Shown here one piece after another: positions 41,888 to 51,023 of a stretch of DNA of 64,000 bases (its first letter is position 1; each line of letters begins with the position of its first letter). The notes below the pieces were generated by a model. It searched no databases, had not been told where the DNA came from, and saw only the letters and a list, made by a program, of their open reading frames with translations. Origin of the DNA: Bacillota bacterium (GTDB lineage: Bacteria > Bacillota > Bacilli > Paenibacillales > Paenibacillaceae); contig JAEWAQ010000032.1 in the NCBI GenBank assembly GCA_023391635.1, forward strand, positions 25,645-89,644. Reading direction: 5' to 3'. A program made the translations under genes and the position numbers.

Positions 41888-43311
41888 ACAGGCATCGAAC
41901 TTCGTTTACCGCTTCCCACTTGCAGGCATTGCAAGCGATCTTCGGCGAGACCCGTGTGTTGTGGCGGGAGCATGATCTATACAGCTATGCATTCGACGCT
42001 TCGTTCGGCACCTATAAACCGGATGCGGTCGTTCAACCGCTAACGGCGCATGAGGTGAGCGAGCTGGTCAAGTTCGCGAACAAGCACCTGATCCCTCTCA
42101 CGCCCAGGGGCCACGCCTCTTGTTTAAGCGGCGGCCCGCTTCCTGTACAGGGAGGCGTTGTCGTCGACCTCACGAAGATGAATCGGAAGCTGATCATCGA
42201 TGAGGAAGACCTGGTTGCCATCGTTTCGCCAGGCGTGCTGACAGGCCAAATTCATCAGGCAGCGGAAAGCAAAGGTCTGATGTATCCCCCCGATCCGAGC
42301 AGCTCCGTCATCTCGACGATCGGCGGCAATCTGGCGGAAAATTCGGGCGGGCCGCGGGGGCTCAAGTACGGTGTGACGAAGGATTACGTACTGGGGCTTG
42401 AAGTCGTTACGCCCTCCGGCGACATCATCCGTACCGGCGGACGCACGGTCAAGAATGTTACCGGCTACGATCTGACCAAGCTGATCGTGGGCTCGGAAGG
42501 AACGCTCGGCATCATTACGGAAGCTACGCTCCGTCTGATTCCCAAACCGCTTGCAACCGAAACGATGATGGCGGTATTCGACGATCTGGTGGCATGCGGC
42601 AAAGCGATATCGCGCATTTTAGCTTCTGGGATCGTTCCGGCGAAGATCGAATTGATGGACCAGGCTTCCATCCAGGCAGTGGAGAACTATGAACCGTGCG
42701 GTTTGCCGCTTGATGCGCGGGCCATCATCCTGATCGAACTGGACGGGCACACGCAAGCGATCGCAGCGGAAATGGAAATTGCCCGCCAGGTATGTGATCG
42801 GATGGGCGCGCGAGAGATCAAGGCGGCGCAGTCCGAGGAGGAGAAGAAAGAGCTGTGGCATGCCCGGAAGCTCGTTTCACCGGCGATTGCCCGGATCAAG
42901 CCGACGAAGATCTCCGAGGACATCTGCGTCCCCAAGAGCAAAATACCCGAAGCGTTCGAACGGCTGGAACGCATCCGCGACAAATATCGCTTGAATATGG
43001 TTATTTTCGGCCATGCGGGAGACGGCAACCTTCATCCGAACATTATGACGGACAAACGCGATGTTGAGGAGATGAGGCGGGTCGAGCAGGCTGTCGGGGA
43101 AATATTCGAGGTCGCGCTCCAATTGGGCGGGACGTTGTCAGGCGAGCATGGGATCGGCACGATGAAAGCGCCCTTCATGGAGCTGGAGCTGGGCGCGGCG
43201 GGGCTTGATATGATGCGGAAGATCAAGGCTGCGTGGGATCCTAACGAAATTATGAATCCAGGAAAAATTTTTCCGCAACCGGGACAGAGGCTGGTGCTCG
43301 CCGATGACTGA
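41884..43311 (+). CDS. glcD: FAD-linked D-2-hydroxyacid (glycolate/D-lactate) dehydrogenase, GlcD-like
   Basis: 475 aa VAO-type flavoprotein. The FAD_binding_4 domain has P-R-G-H-A-S-C-L-S-G-G near residue 76 and G-G-N-L-A-E-N-S-G-G-P-R-G near residue 148; the C-terminal domain has F-G-H-A-G-D-G-N-L-H near residue 378 and G-E-H-G-I-G near residue 421. Oxidises glycolate or D-lactate and passes electrons to the iron-sulfur partner downstream. TTG start at 41884 shares bases with the preceding stop, following GGGGGGAGG. The last 8 bp overlap GlcF. Confidence 0.92.
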   Translation: MNRHRTSFTASHLQALQAIFGETRVLWREHDLYSYAFDASFGTYKPDAVVQPLTAHEVSELVKFANKHLIPLTPRGHASCLSGGPLPVQGGVVVDLTKMNRKLIIDEEDLVAIVSPGVLTGQIHQAAESKGLMYPPDPSSSVISTIGGNLAENSGGPRGLKYGVTKDYVLGLEVVTPSGDIIRTGGRTVKNVTGYDLTKLIVGSEGTLGIITEATLRLIPKPLATETMMAVFDDLVACGKAISRILASGIVPAKIELMDQASIQAVENYEPCGLPLDARAIILIELDGHTQAIAAEMEIARQVCDRMGAREIKAAQSEEEKKELWHARKLVSPAIARIKPTKISEDICVPKSKIPEAFERLERIRDKYRLNMVIFGHAGDGNLHPNIMTDKRDVEEMRRVEQAVGEIFEVALQLGGTLSGEHGIGTMKAPFMELELGAAGLDMMRKIKAAWDPNEIMNPGKIFPQPGQRLVLADD

Positions 43312-44635
43312 CACTTCATTGAAGGACCTGCAGCGGAAGTTGGCTTATGACGATACGTTCAGCTGCGTGCAATGCGGCTATTGCTTGCCGGTATGCCCGA
43401 CTTACGAGACCATGGGCTCCGAAACCCATTCTCCCCGCGGCCGCATCAATCTGGTCAAGATGACGGCGGAAGGCAAGCTGACCGATTGGTCGCTGCTCGC
43501 GGATTCGATCGACCGATGCCTGGGGTGCAGAGCCTGCGAGACGGCTTGCCCGACAGGAGTCAAGTATGGCAACATTTTCGAATCGGCCAAAGATGCGATC
43601 GCGGAACGGCAGCAGTACGCCGTGCCTGTCAAGGCTGGACGCGTGCTGCTATTTCGCGGGCTGTTCCCGAACAAGCGGCTGCTGAACGCGCTGGCGGGGG
43701 CGCTATGGGTCTATCAGAAGAGCGGATTGGAAACGGCGGCGAATAAACTGAAGCTGACCCGCGTACTCCCGAAAGCCTTCGGCGCTTTCGCGACCGTTCT
43801 GCCTCGCCAGACGAGCCCGTTTGCCAGAATGAGGCGTCCGCGGACGATTCATTCCCGACATGGCAAGCCGCGGTATCGCGTGGCCTTCTTCACCGGATGC
43901 ATCATGGATGCGATGTTCGAACGGATTAACCGGCTCAGCATGGAATTGATGGCTGCCGGCGGGTGCGATGTCATGGCCATTCCGGGGGAAACTTGCTGCG
44001 GCGCCCTGCATGCGCATGCCGGTGAGCGCGGTGACGCAATCGGGCTGGCGAAACGCAATATCGAAGCATTCGAACGGCTTGCCGACTCCGGAACGGTCGA
44101 CTATGTCGTGAACAATGCCGGGGGCTGCGGCGCGATGCTTGCCGAATACCCGCATCTTCTCCGGAACGATCCCCAGTGGCAGGAGCGGGCGCTGCGGTTC
44201 GCGGAGAAGAGCCGGGATATCAGCGTCGTTCTGGCGCAGCTGGCACTGCCATTCCGGCGCGGCGGAAGCGAACTGACGGAGACGGTGACCTACCAGCGAT
44301 CCTGCCACATGACGAACGTTCAGAAGGTAACGTCCCCTCCGCTGCAGCTGATTCGGTCGATTCCCGGCATACGGCTGCAGGAAATGGCCGACAAGGACAA
44401 GTGCTGCGGCTCCGCAGGAATATATAATATGATCCATTACGATGAGAGCATGGCGATATTGGATGTGAAAATGAAGGCCGTACAGGGAACACGCGCGCAA
44501 ACGATCGTGACGACGAATCCCGGCTGCTTGCTGCAGATGCAGCTCGGCATTCAAAGAGAGGGGTTGCAGGACCGGATGCGCGCCGTGCATCTTGTCGAGC
44601 TGCTGGCTGAAGCCTGCGGGTTTATCGAGCGTTAA
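43304..44635 (+). CDS. glcF: Iron-sulfur subunit of glycolate/D-lactate dehydrogenase, GlcF-like
   Basis: 443 aa. Two [4Fe-4S] sites are visible: C-V-Q-C-G-Y-C-L-P-V-C-P near residue 24 and C-L-G-C-R-A-C-E-T-A-C-P near residue 73. Two CCG domains (C-C-G-A-L near residue 230, C-C-G-S-A-G near residue 367) complete the electron-transfer subunit that carries electrons from GlcD to the quinone pool at the membrane. It overlaps GlcD by 8 bp. Its TAA faces the end of the convergent M20 gene, with stops sharing bases. Confidence 0.92.
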   Translation: MTDTSLKDLQRKLAYDDTFSCVQCGYCLPVCPTYETMGSETHSPRGRINLVKMTAEGKLTDWSLLADSIDRCLGCRACETACPTGVKYGNIFESAKDAIAERQQYAVPVKAGRVLLFRGLFPNKRLLNALAGALWVYQKSGLETAANKLKLTRVLPKAFGAFATVLPRQTSPFARMRRPRTIHSRHGKPRYRVAFFTGCIMDAMFERINRLSMELMAAGGCDVMAIPGETCCGALHAHAGERGDAIGLAKRNIEAFERLADSGTVDYVVNNAGGCGAMLAEYPHLLRNDPQWQERALRFAEKSRDISVVLAQLALPFRRGGSELTETVTYQRSCHMTNVQKVTSPPLQLIRSIPGIRLQEMADKDKCCGSAGIYNMIHYDESMAILDVKMKAVQGTRAQTIVTTNPGCLLQMQLGIQREGLQDRMRAVHLVELLAEACGFIER

Positions 44636-45935
44636 CCTTCGATGGACTGGCAGGCCAGGATTAAGCGAACGAACATTTCCGCGCCGATGGCAAGCACCTC
44701 TTCGTCGAAGTCGAAGCGCTGCTGATGATGCCCATCCTTCAGCGGGGATCCGAATAACAGGTAACCGGCCTGCCCTCCCTGCTCTTGCACGGCATTCAGC
44801 ATATAGACGACGTCTTCCGAAGCGCCCAAGTCTCTGTAAGGAACGATGGAGATCCCCCGGCGCATCCGCTGGGCTTCGTATTGAATGATCGGGACGAGCT
44901 CCTTGCTGCTCATTGCGCCAGGGGCTTCTCCGACGATTTCGCATTCGCCGGTTACCCCGTGCATCGCGGCGGCATGCTCGATGATCCGCAGCGCTTCCGT
45001 TCTCATGTATTGATTCAATTCCGTCGTTCCCCGCGGATTTCAAGCTTCATCTCCGCCCGATCGGGAATAATATTTCGCCCGGATCCAGCGACAAGCATGC
45101 CGACATTGACGCGGGTCGGACCTTCGCCGTGCCGGCTTATTCCATGCAGATGCAACGCGGACGCAGCCGCTGCCAGCAAAGCGTTGCGGCCTTCATGGGG
45201 GGAAGAACCCGCATGCGCCGCCCGGCCGTTAAAGACGACGTTCATCTTCGTCGTCGCCAGGAAGCCGCCGATCGAGGCAACGATCTCGCCGAGCGTCCGG
45301 CTTCGCGATGCGATATGGCCGGCGAAGAAATATTCGACGCCGTTCAGCCAGCCGGCATCGACCATGGATTTGGCGCCGCGGGTGCCTTCCTCGGCCGGTT
45401 GGAATAACAGGCGTATCTCGCCCAGGAGCTGATCCGCAGATCGGGAGACGATTTCCGCCACGCCCAGGCCAATCGACGTATGTCCGTCATGGCCGCAGGC
45501 ATGCATCATACCTGGATGGCAGGAGGCGAAGCCGTCCCGCGCCGGTCGATGCGCTTCACTGTCGCTTTCGGTAAGCTCATTGGAATCGATATCGAACCGA
45601 AGGGCGATGACGGGCCCCGGCCGGCCGGTCCGGAGGACACCGACGACCCCTGTATGACCGCCGTGCATTCGCTCCAGCCACATCGGATTGGCTCCTTCGG
45701 CCAGCGCCCGTTTTTCATGAGCCTGAAGAACCTCCGCACTGGGAACGCCCATACGCGACTCGGGCTTGCATACCTCCTTGCCGACATGGACCTGAAAGCC
45801 CAGTTTCGTCAATTCATCCGCCACGATCGCCGAGGTGCGATATTCCAGCCAACCCGATTCGGGATGCTTGTGCAGATCCCTTCTCCGACGGATGAGCTTT
45901 TCTTTCAACAGTTGCACTTGCTGCTCAATGTCCAC
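44632..45935 (-). pseudogene. M20-family amidohydrolase split by a one-base frameshift
   Basis: The N-terminal part (GTG at 45935, GGAGGG 6 nt upstream) has M-H-A-C-G-H-D-G-H-T near residue 161 and P-A-E-E-G-T near residue 200, the metal site of amidohydrolases that split N-acyl amino acids. It stops at 45015, right after L-E-I-R-G. The rest continues in another frame (T-T-E-L-N-Q-Y-M-R-T) and ends at 44632. Adding one G to the GGGG run (CCCC at 45029-45032) restores G-G-T-T-E-L, so loss of one base in a homopolymer explains it. Either a recent mutation or a sequencing error. Follows an isomerase gene and a terminator hairpin. Confidence 0.85.
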
Positions 45936-45957
45936 TCGAATCCCTCCTTGCAAATAA

Positions 45958-45996
45958 CCGCCCGAACATTTATAAACAGCATAAATGTCCGGGCGG
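45958..45996 (-). terminator. Hairpin between the isomerase gene and the M20 gene
   Basis: CCGCCCG (45958-45964) and ACATTTAT pair with ATAAATGT and CGGGCGG (45990-45996). On the minus strand it precedes GTTATTT, a weak T-tract. It may terminate the ABC-isomerase transcript partly, so M20 would be expressed less. Confidence 0.65.
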
Positions 45997-46020
45997 TTCG
46001 TTCGCGTGCGAAGCTTAAGC

Positions 46021-46821
46021 CTAAGCGAATTGTTCAATGAAAGCTTTGGATTTGGCCATGACGCGAATCGCTTCGGCATCCTCGCAAAGATAGTATCGGT
46101 AGGAAGGCTCCAGCACATGGATGCCTTGATAGTTCTGATTCTTCAATTCGCCCATGATGGACGGCCAGTCCATCTCTCCTTCACCCGCATTGATATGCTT
46201 CAGGCCGCCGGCATGATCGCTCAGATGCATGTGCGCCGGCCTCGCAATCCGAATGAAGGAAGCCGGGTCGACGTCGGCTTCGAACGATTCCGTCGTATCC
46301 ACGATCGTCTTGATATGCGGATGCCGGAAGGAGTCGACGTAATCCACGAGCTTCTGCGGCGTAGGGCCTTCCGTCCTCGGGTTATTCTCCACGACGATCG
46401 TGATGTTGTATTTGGCCGCTTTGTCGGCCAGATCGACGAAGTTGTCCAGAATCGGCTGAGTCAACAGCTTGATCTTCGCCGGGTCGCTCGAAGCGTGTGC
46501 GCCGCTCGGCGCGATGTGAGGGTGAATCACGATGGCTTCGGTACCCATGATATGGGAAGATTCGATGATTTGGCTATTGAGTTCGCGCGCTTCCTTGATC
46601 ATCCCCGGATGCACATTGTACAGAATGGCGAACATGGCGAGCGGATAATGGATCGAGCTGACGTGCAGCTTCGTTGCCGCTTCCTTCGCGAACGAAGCGC
46701 TCATATCATGCATGCATTGCGGCATGAGCTCGGCTTCCTTGATGCCGGCTTGCGCAATCAGCGCCAGCGATTCGAGCGAATCCCTCGGGTATAACGCGGC
46801 TGTAGAGAAAGAAATTCTCAA
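46021..46821 (-). CDS. Sugar phosphate isomerase/epimerase (TIM barrel)
   Basis: 266 aa of the AP_endonuc_2 fold, with V-V-E-N-N-P-R near residue 145 (metal Glu), I-V-D-T-T-E-S near residue 180 (Asp), A-H-M-H-L-S-D-H-A-G near residue 204 (His) and L-E-P-S-Y near residue 246 (Glu). The TTG at 46821 starts directly behind the binding-protein stop, with GGGAG 9 nt upstream. It probably isomerises or epimerises the sugar imported by the adjacent transporter. Confidence 0.88.
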   Translation of the reverse strand: MRISFSTAALYPRDSLESLALIAQAGIKEAELMPQCMHDMSASFAKEAATKLHVSSIHYPLAMFAILYNVHPGMIKEARELNSQIIESSHIMGTEAIVIHPHIAPSGAHASSDPAKIKLLTQPILDNFVDLADKAAKYNITIVVENNPRTEGPTPQKLVDYVDSFRHPHIKTIVDTTESFEADVDPASFIRIARPAHMHLSDHAGGLKHINAGEGEMDWPSIMGELKNQNYQGIHVLEPSYRYYLCEDAEAIRVMAKSKAFIEQFA

Positions 46822-46822
46822 C

Positions 46823-48169
46823 TTACTTCACTCCCATTTCCGTTTTCAAGCCTTCGCTTAAGCTCTTCATCGCATCGGCAGGCTTCTGATCGCCTTTTTC
46901 GATTTTCTCAAGTGCTTCGTAAATCATAAAGTCCATCGTTCCCATGTCATCAAAGTGCCAGTAGGCCGTGCTGCTGCCCAGTTGGTTAAAGGCGACCTGA
47001 TACATCGGGTTTTCTCCCATTGTCTTCTGCGTGTCCGCCATTTCCAGCGCGGATCTGTAGATCGGCATGTAACCGGTCTTCAGGGAGAAGTTCGTTGCCC
47101 GATCTTTGTCCATCAAGAATTTGATCAGCTCGTAGGTTGCTTGGTTTTCCCTCTCCGACTTGTTGAACTGGACGAGCACGCCCCCGCCAAGTGCGACAGC
47201 GGGTTTCTGTCTGCTCGGCAGCGCGAATGCGCCGACCTCAAATTGTTGGCCGCTGGACCACTTGGACATGCGGGCGGAAGTGGCTGCAATCATCGCAAGA
47301 TTGCCCGCAAGAAATTTATTTTCCGATAGGTCGTGTTGTCCCGCAGGCATGACCCCCTCGTCAACCAGCTTGTGCCAGAACTCCGCCGTTTCGACACCTT
47401 CGGCATTCTCGAACAACGGATTGGCAACGCCGTCGACATTTTCCACGACCGAATTGCCGTTCTGCATCAGCATGGATTTGAACAGCCAAGGCGAATCGGA
47501 CGTGTCCAGTCCCCAGAAATCGTTGGATTTGTTGATGTTTCCGTCCGCTTGGGCCTTCTTGGCATAAGCGAGCAACTCATCCCACGTTCTTGGCGGTTGA
47601 TTGACATCAATCCCGGCAGCCTTCAGAATGTCGGCATTGTAATAGATCAATTGGGTGGAGATGTTATAAGGGATGGAGACGATTTTTCCGTTATATTTCG
47701 AGTAGTTCCACATCCCGTCGTAAATATCGTCCATCTTGAAGTCTGCGTCGCCTTCCAGCATTTCCAGGATCGAGGTGTTATTCTGCGGACCTGTGTACAG
47801 AGGGCCTGCGCCCATCAGCGCGCCGTTCGGCTCCGTCTTGGAAGCTAACGCCGTCGCCATCTTGGTTGCGGTATCCGCATAGCTGCCGGAGAAGACCGCT
47901 TCGACGGTAATGCGCGATTGGGAGCTGTTGAATTCGTCAATCATCGCTTTGAACGCCTCGCCGTTCGCGCCGGACAGCGCATACCAGAACGTGAGGTTTA
48001 CGGGCTTGTCGTCGACGGGCGCCTTGGACTCGCCGCTCGGCGCTGCACTGCTCGGCGCTGCGCTGCTTGCTTTGCCCGAATTATTGTTGGAGGAACATCC
48101 GGCTATCAAGGATACGGTCAGGGTGAGCGCCAGCATGAGTGCAGCGGCGGTAAACGACTTTTTCTTCAA
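46823..48169 (-). CDS. Extracellular solute-binding lipoprotein of a carbohydrate ABC importer (UgpB-like)
   Basis: 448 aa lipoprotein with a S-L-I-A-G-C lipobox near residue 25, then an N/S/G/A-rich linker and an SBP_bac_1 fold with F-W-Y-A-L-S-G-A-N-G near residue 62 and F-W-G-L-D-T-S near residue 217. The UgpB/glycerol-phosphate-type subfamily fits best, but sugar specificity is open. It follows the permease pair and precedes an isomerase. GGAG site upstream of the ATG. Confidence 0.9.
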   Translation of the reverse strand: MKKKSFTAAALMLALTLTVSLIAGCSSNNNSGKASSAAPSSAAPSGESKAPVDDKPVNLTFWYALSGANGEAFKAMIDEFNSSQSRITVEAVFSGSYADTATKMATALASKTEPNGALMGAGPLYTGPQNNTSILEMLEGDADFKMDDIYDGMWNYSKYNGKIVSIPYNISTQLIYYNADILKAAGIDVNQPPRTWDELLAYAKKAQADGNINKSNDFWGLDTSDSPWLFKSMLMQNGNSVVENVDGVANPLFENAEGVETAEFWHKLVDEGVMPAGQHDLSENKFLAGNLAMIAATSARMSKWSSGQQFEVGAFALPSRQKPAVALGGGVLVQFNKSERENQATYELIKFLMDKDRATNFSLKTGYMPIYRSALEMADTQKTMGENPMYQVAFNQLGSSTAYWHFDDMGTMDFMIYEALEKIEKGDQKPADAMKSLSEGLKTEMGVK

Positions 48170-48202
48170 AGGAATCTCTCCTATTGGATAGAATGATGAA
48201 CG

Positions 48203-49036
48203 TCATTTCAAGCCAGTCAGCGTTATGGATTTAATAAATTGCTTCTCCGTGAACAAATACACGATAAGCACCGGCACAATGGCCATTAATGCGGCGGCCA
48301 TCATCACCTGGTATTCAGATGAGCTTTCCGTGACCAAGTATTTTAGACCGATCGGCAGCGTGCGCAGCTTTGTCGTATTAATGACGACGAGCGGCCACAG
48401 ATAGCTGCCCCAGTGGCTCAAGAAAGAGAACAACGTGGAGGTGGCGATGGCTGGCATCGCATTGGGCAACATCACGTTCGTCAATATACGAAAATGTCCG
48501 CAACCGTCGAGTTTGGCCGCATCGATCAGTTCATCCGGAACTTGCATGAAAAATTGGCGGATGAGGATGATCGTGAAGGCGCCGAATATTTCCGGTATGA
48601 TCAGTCCTGCGTAAGTATTTACCCAGCCGAACTCGGACACGATCAGGAATAAGGGTACCAAGGTGACGACGGCCGGCATGAGCATCGTGGAGAGGATGAC
48701 CAGGAACACCTTGTCCTTGAACGGAAAGTTCAGCTTTGCGAGCGCATATGCAGCCAGCACGGAGATCGCGATTTGCGAAAAGGTGAGCGCAGCCGTTACC
48801 GCGATGCTGTTCAGGTAATACAATCCGAAGGGCGTATATTGAAACACCTTCTTGAAATTGTCGAGATTGAATTGACTTGGCAGCCATTTCGGCGGGTAGG
48901 CGTAGACGTCCGCATTGTTCTTGAAGGCGGATAAGATGACCCAAACGAATGGAAAGATCACGATAATTACGCCTACGGTCAAAATCGCAAACGCAATCCA
49001 GTTGTACCTCTCTTTCGACGCAGCCCGTGTTTTCAA
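48203..49036 (-). CDS. Carbohydrate ABC transporter permease (UgpE/MalG-like)
   Basis: About 277 aa, six helices, with the EAA loop I-D-A-A-K-L-D-G-C-G near residue 185 and the terminal K-Q-F-I-K-S-I-T-L-T-G-L-K typical of MalG-type subunits. The TTG at 49036 has GGAGG 8 nt upstream; a GTG at 49042 lies too near that site. It lies 20 bp behind its partner. No ATPase in the operon, so a shared MsmX/UgpC-type ATPase is presumed. Confidence 0.92.
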   Translation of the reverse strand: MKTRAASKERYNWIAFAILTVGVIIVIFPFVWVILSAFKNNADVYAYPPKWLPSQFNLDNFKKVFQYTPFGLYYLNSIAVTAALTFSQIAISVLAAYALAKLNFPFKDKVFLVILSTMLMPAVVTLVPLFLIVSEFGWVNTYAGLIIPEIFGAFTIILIRQFFMQVPDELIDAAKLDGCGHFRILTNVMLPNAMPAIATSTLFSFLSHWGSYLWPLVVINTTKLRTLPIGLKYLVTESSSEYQVMMAAALMAIVPVLIVYLFTEKQFIKSITLTGLK

Positions 49037-49056
49037 ACGCACCTCCTCCTTATTCG

Positions 49057-49965
49057 TCAGTCATAGAATACCGTCTTGTTGCCGATTTTCTTCTGGATTT
49101 GCGTCAGCAGCAGAACGATGATAAACAGAATTACGGCTGCAGCGGCGGCTCGGCCCATCATCGATCGATTAAAGGCTTGCTCATAGATGTAAAACACCAT
49201 GACCGCCGTAGAGTAAACCGGGCCACCTTTGGGCGTCATCACGGATATTTCCGTAAACACCTTAAAGGAGTTGACGATCCCCATCAGCAGGACGAAATAG
49301 ATGACCGGGGAAAGCAGGGGCAGCTTGATTCGGGTAAATATCTTCCATGCGCCAGCCCCATCGATCTTGGCTGCTTCGATGTGCGTCGGCGAAATGGACT
49401 GCAGCCCGGCCAGGAAGATCACAATGTCGTACCCCAGTCCCTTCCATGTTGCGAATAAAATAATGGAAAGCATCGCCGTGCGCTCGCTATGCAGCCAATC
49501 CAGCGGTCCCAGCCCGACGAATTGGAGTATTTGGTTGAAGGGCCCGATACCCGGATCGTAAAACCAAATCCAGATCAGGCTGGATGCGACAACCGGCACG
49601 ACGACTGGCGCGAAATAGGCGGCGCGGAAAAATCGCCTGAACGGCACAAGCTGATCCAACAGGATGGCGAAGGTCAGAGCGAGTACCAGATCGAGAGGGA
49701 TCTTCACAAAAGTGAACAACAGCGTATTTGCAACCGATTTCAAAAATTTCTCGTCATTCAGCAAATATTGAAAGTTGCCCCAACCGATGAAGTTGTTCGT
49801 CCCTTTGAGCAAGTTGGTGTCCCTGAAGGACATGTACCCTACTTGAAAGATAGGCACAATGACGAAGATAACAGCGAGCAGAAGTGCTGGCAGCACGCAT
49901 ATAGCCGCAACCATGACCTCCCGCTTATGGAATTGGCGATTGCCGATTGTGAATCGACGGGACAA
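49057..49965 (-). CDS. Carbohydrate ABC transporter permease (UgpA/MalF-like)
   Basis: 302 aa, six helices, EAA loop I-E-A-A-K-I-D-G-A-G near residue 210. The TTG at 49965 follows GAAGGAGG by 7 nt; an in-frame ATG at 50070 lies in the promoter/operator region and is rejected. First gene of the leftward operon, whose promoter contains the operator described at 50067. Confidence 0.92.
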   Translation of the reverse strand: MSRRFTIGNRQFHKREVMVAAICVLPALLLAVIFVIVPIFQVGYMSFRDTNLLKGTNNFIGWGNFQYLLNDEKFLKSVANTLLFTFVKIPLDLVLALTFAILLDQLVPFRRFFRAAYFAPVVVPVVASSLIWIWFYDPGIGPFNQILQFVGLGPLDWLHSERTAMLSIILFATWKGLGYDIVIFLAGLQSISPTHIEAAKIDGAGAWKIFTRIKLPLLSPVIYFVLLMGIVNSFKVFTEISVMTPKGGPVYSTAVMVFYIYEQAFNRSMMGRAAAAAVILFIIVLLLTQIQKKIGNKTVFYD

Positions 49966-50066
49966 TCTCTCACCTCCTTCTGGATGCATGGCGTCATTAT
50001 AACTTGTGGACTTCATTAAGCAACACAATTCGGAACGATACAACTTAATAAATAATGCACATTTTT

Positions 50067-50120
50067 GCATGTATTACGTGCGCTGAACTAAATGTTATCA
50101 TGGTTCAAATCGACTGTCAA
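50067..50120 (-). promoter_or_regulatory. Leftward promoter with SorC-type operator
   Basis: Minus strand: TTGACA (50115-50120), 17-bp spacer, TAACAT (50092-50097). Eleven bases past the -10 is GCATGTATTACGTGC (50067-50081), an imperfect palindrome (GCATGTA / TACGTGC, 6 of 7). A near-identical site lies at 50232, past the rightward promoter. Confidence 0.75.
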
Positions 50121-50195
50121 TCATCATGTATGCGTTTATTCTTCAGTGAAATTCCTTGATTTTATAGGGATATTTAAGGTTTGGAAGTAAACGGG

Positions 50196-50246
50196 TGGAC
50201 AGAAAAACAATTATGATGTTATGATTTATATGCATGTATTACACGC
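50196..50246 (+). promoter_or_regulatory. Rightward promoter with SorC-type operator
   Basis: TGGACA (50196-50201), 18-bp spacer, TATGAT (50220-50225), then GCATGTATTACACGC (50232-50246). The operator matches the leftward one at 13 of 15 positions and lies at a similar distance from its -10, so one regulator, most simply the SorC-family protein at 51024, controls both operons. The remaining bases 49966-50273 hold nothing else I recognise. Confidence 0.75.
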
Positions 50247-50273
50247 TAATAATTGCATATTGGGGTGTGTGTA

Positions 50274-51002
50274 TTGCTTGGATTAAGAAAAAACGTGTCG
50301 CGGTTGTTCGATAACAAGGGGAAATTGTTTGTAGCGGCGCTCGATCATCCTCAGGGCTCTGGCGTGATGCCGGGCCTGGAGAATCCGATGGCTACGCTGG
50401 ATCAATACGCGGAGAGCGAGATTGACGGCTTTATTCTGAATGCGGGGCTATTCAAGCATATTCGCAACGATAAAGTTTACGGCAAGAAGCTGATTATGCG
50501 AGTATCGCTCGGATGCAGCAAATTCTCTAGCGATTTTGCAACGACTCATGATACATTTGTTTCCAAGGAGACGGTGAATCAATTCGGCGCGGATGCCGTG
50601 CTCATGATGCTGATCCTCGGAGATCACGATTATAGCAGCATGCAGCAAGCAGCGAAGGCGATTGATTATTATCATTCTCTATCCATTCCGGTCGTCCTTG
50701 AAGTATTGGCATCCGATTACGCGAAGCTCCATTCAATAGACGTACAGAGAACGGGAGCAAGGATCGGGGCGGAGATCGGCGCCGACGTCATGAAGGTGTT
50801 CTACACCGAGCGGTTCGAAGAGGTCGTTAAAGGGTGTCCGGTCCCTGTTATATTGGCAGGCGGGGAGAAGGGCTCGGATGTGCTTAGCTTTGCCAGGTCT
50901 GCCGTTTGCGCCGGCGCCAGCGGCTTTGCCTTCGGAAGAAACATTGTCCAACACGAAGATCCGGCGATTATCATTCGTCAATTAAACGGCATATTGAGAT
51001 GA
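50274..51002 (+). CDS. Class I aldolase (DhnA/LsrF-like)
   Basis: 242 aa TIM-barrel aldolase. The Schiff-base lysine is probably that of A-D-V-M-K-V-F-Y-T near residue 175; A-A-L-D-H-P-Q-G near residue 22 and the phosphate-binding-like L-A-G-G-E-K near residue 200 complete the site. DhnA/LsrF-type enzymes cleave sugar phosphates. The TTG at 50274 has TGGGGTG 7 nt upstream; an in-frame ATG at 50232 lies in the operator and is rejected. First gene of the rightward operon. Confidence 0.85.
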   Translation: MLGLRKNVSRLFDNKGKLFVAALDHPQGSGVMPGLENPMATLDQYAESEIDGFILNAGLFKHIRNDKVYGKKLIMRVSLGCSKFSSDFATTHDTFVSKETVNQFGADAVLMMLILGDHDYSSMQQAAKAIDYYHSLSIPVVLEVLASDYAKLHSIDVQRTGARIGAEIGADVMKVFYTERFEEVVKGCPVPVILAGGEKGSDVLSFARSAVCAGASGFAFGRNIVQHEDPAIIIRQLNGILR

Positions 51003-51023
51003 TGAAAGGTTGAGTGACAATCT

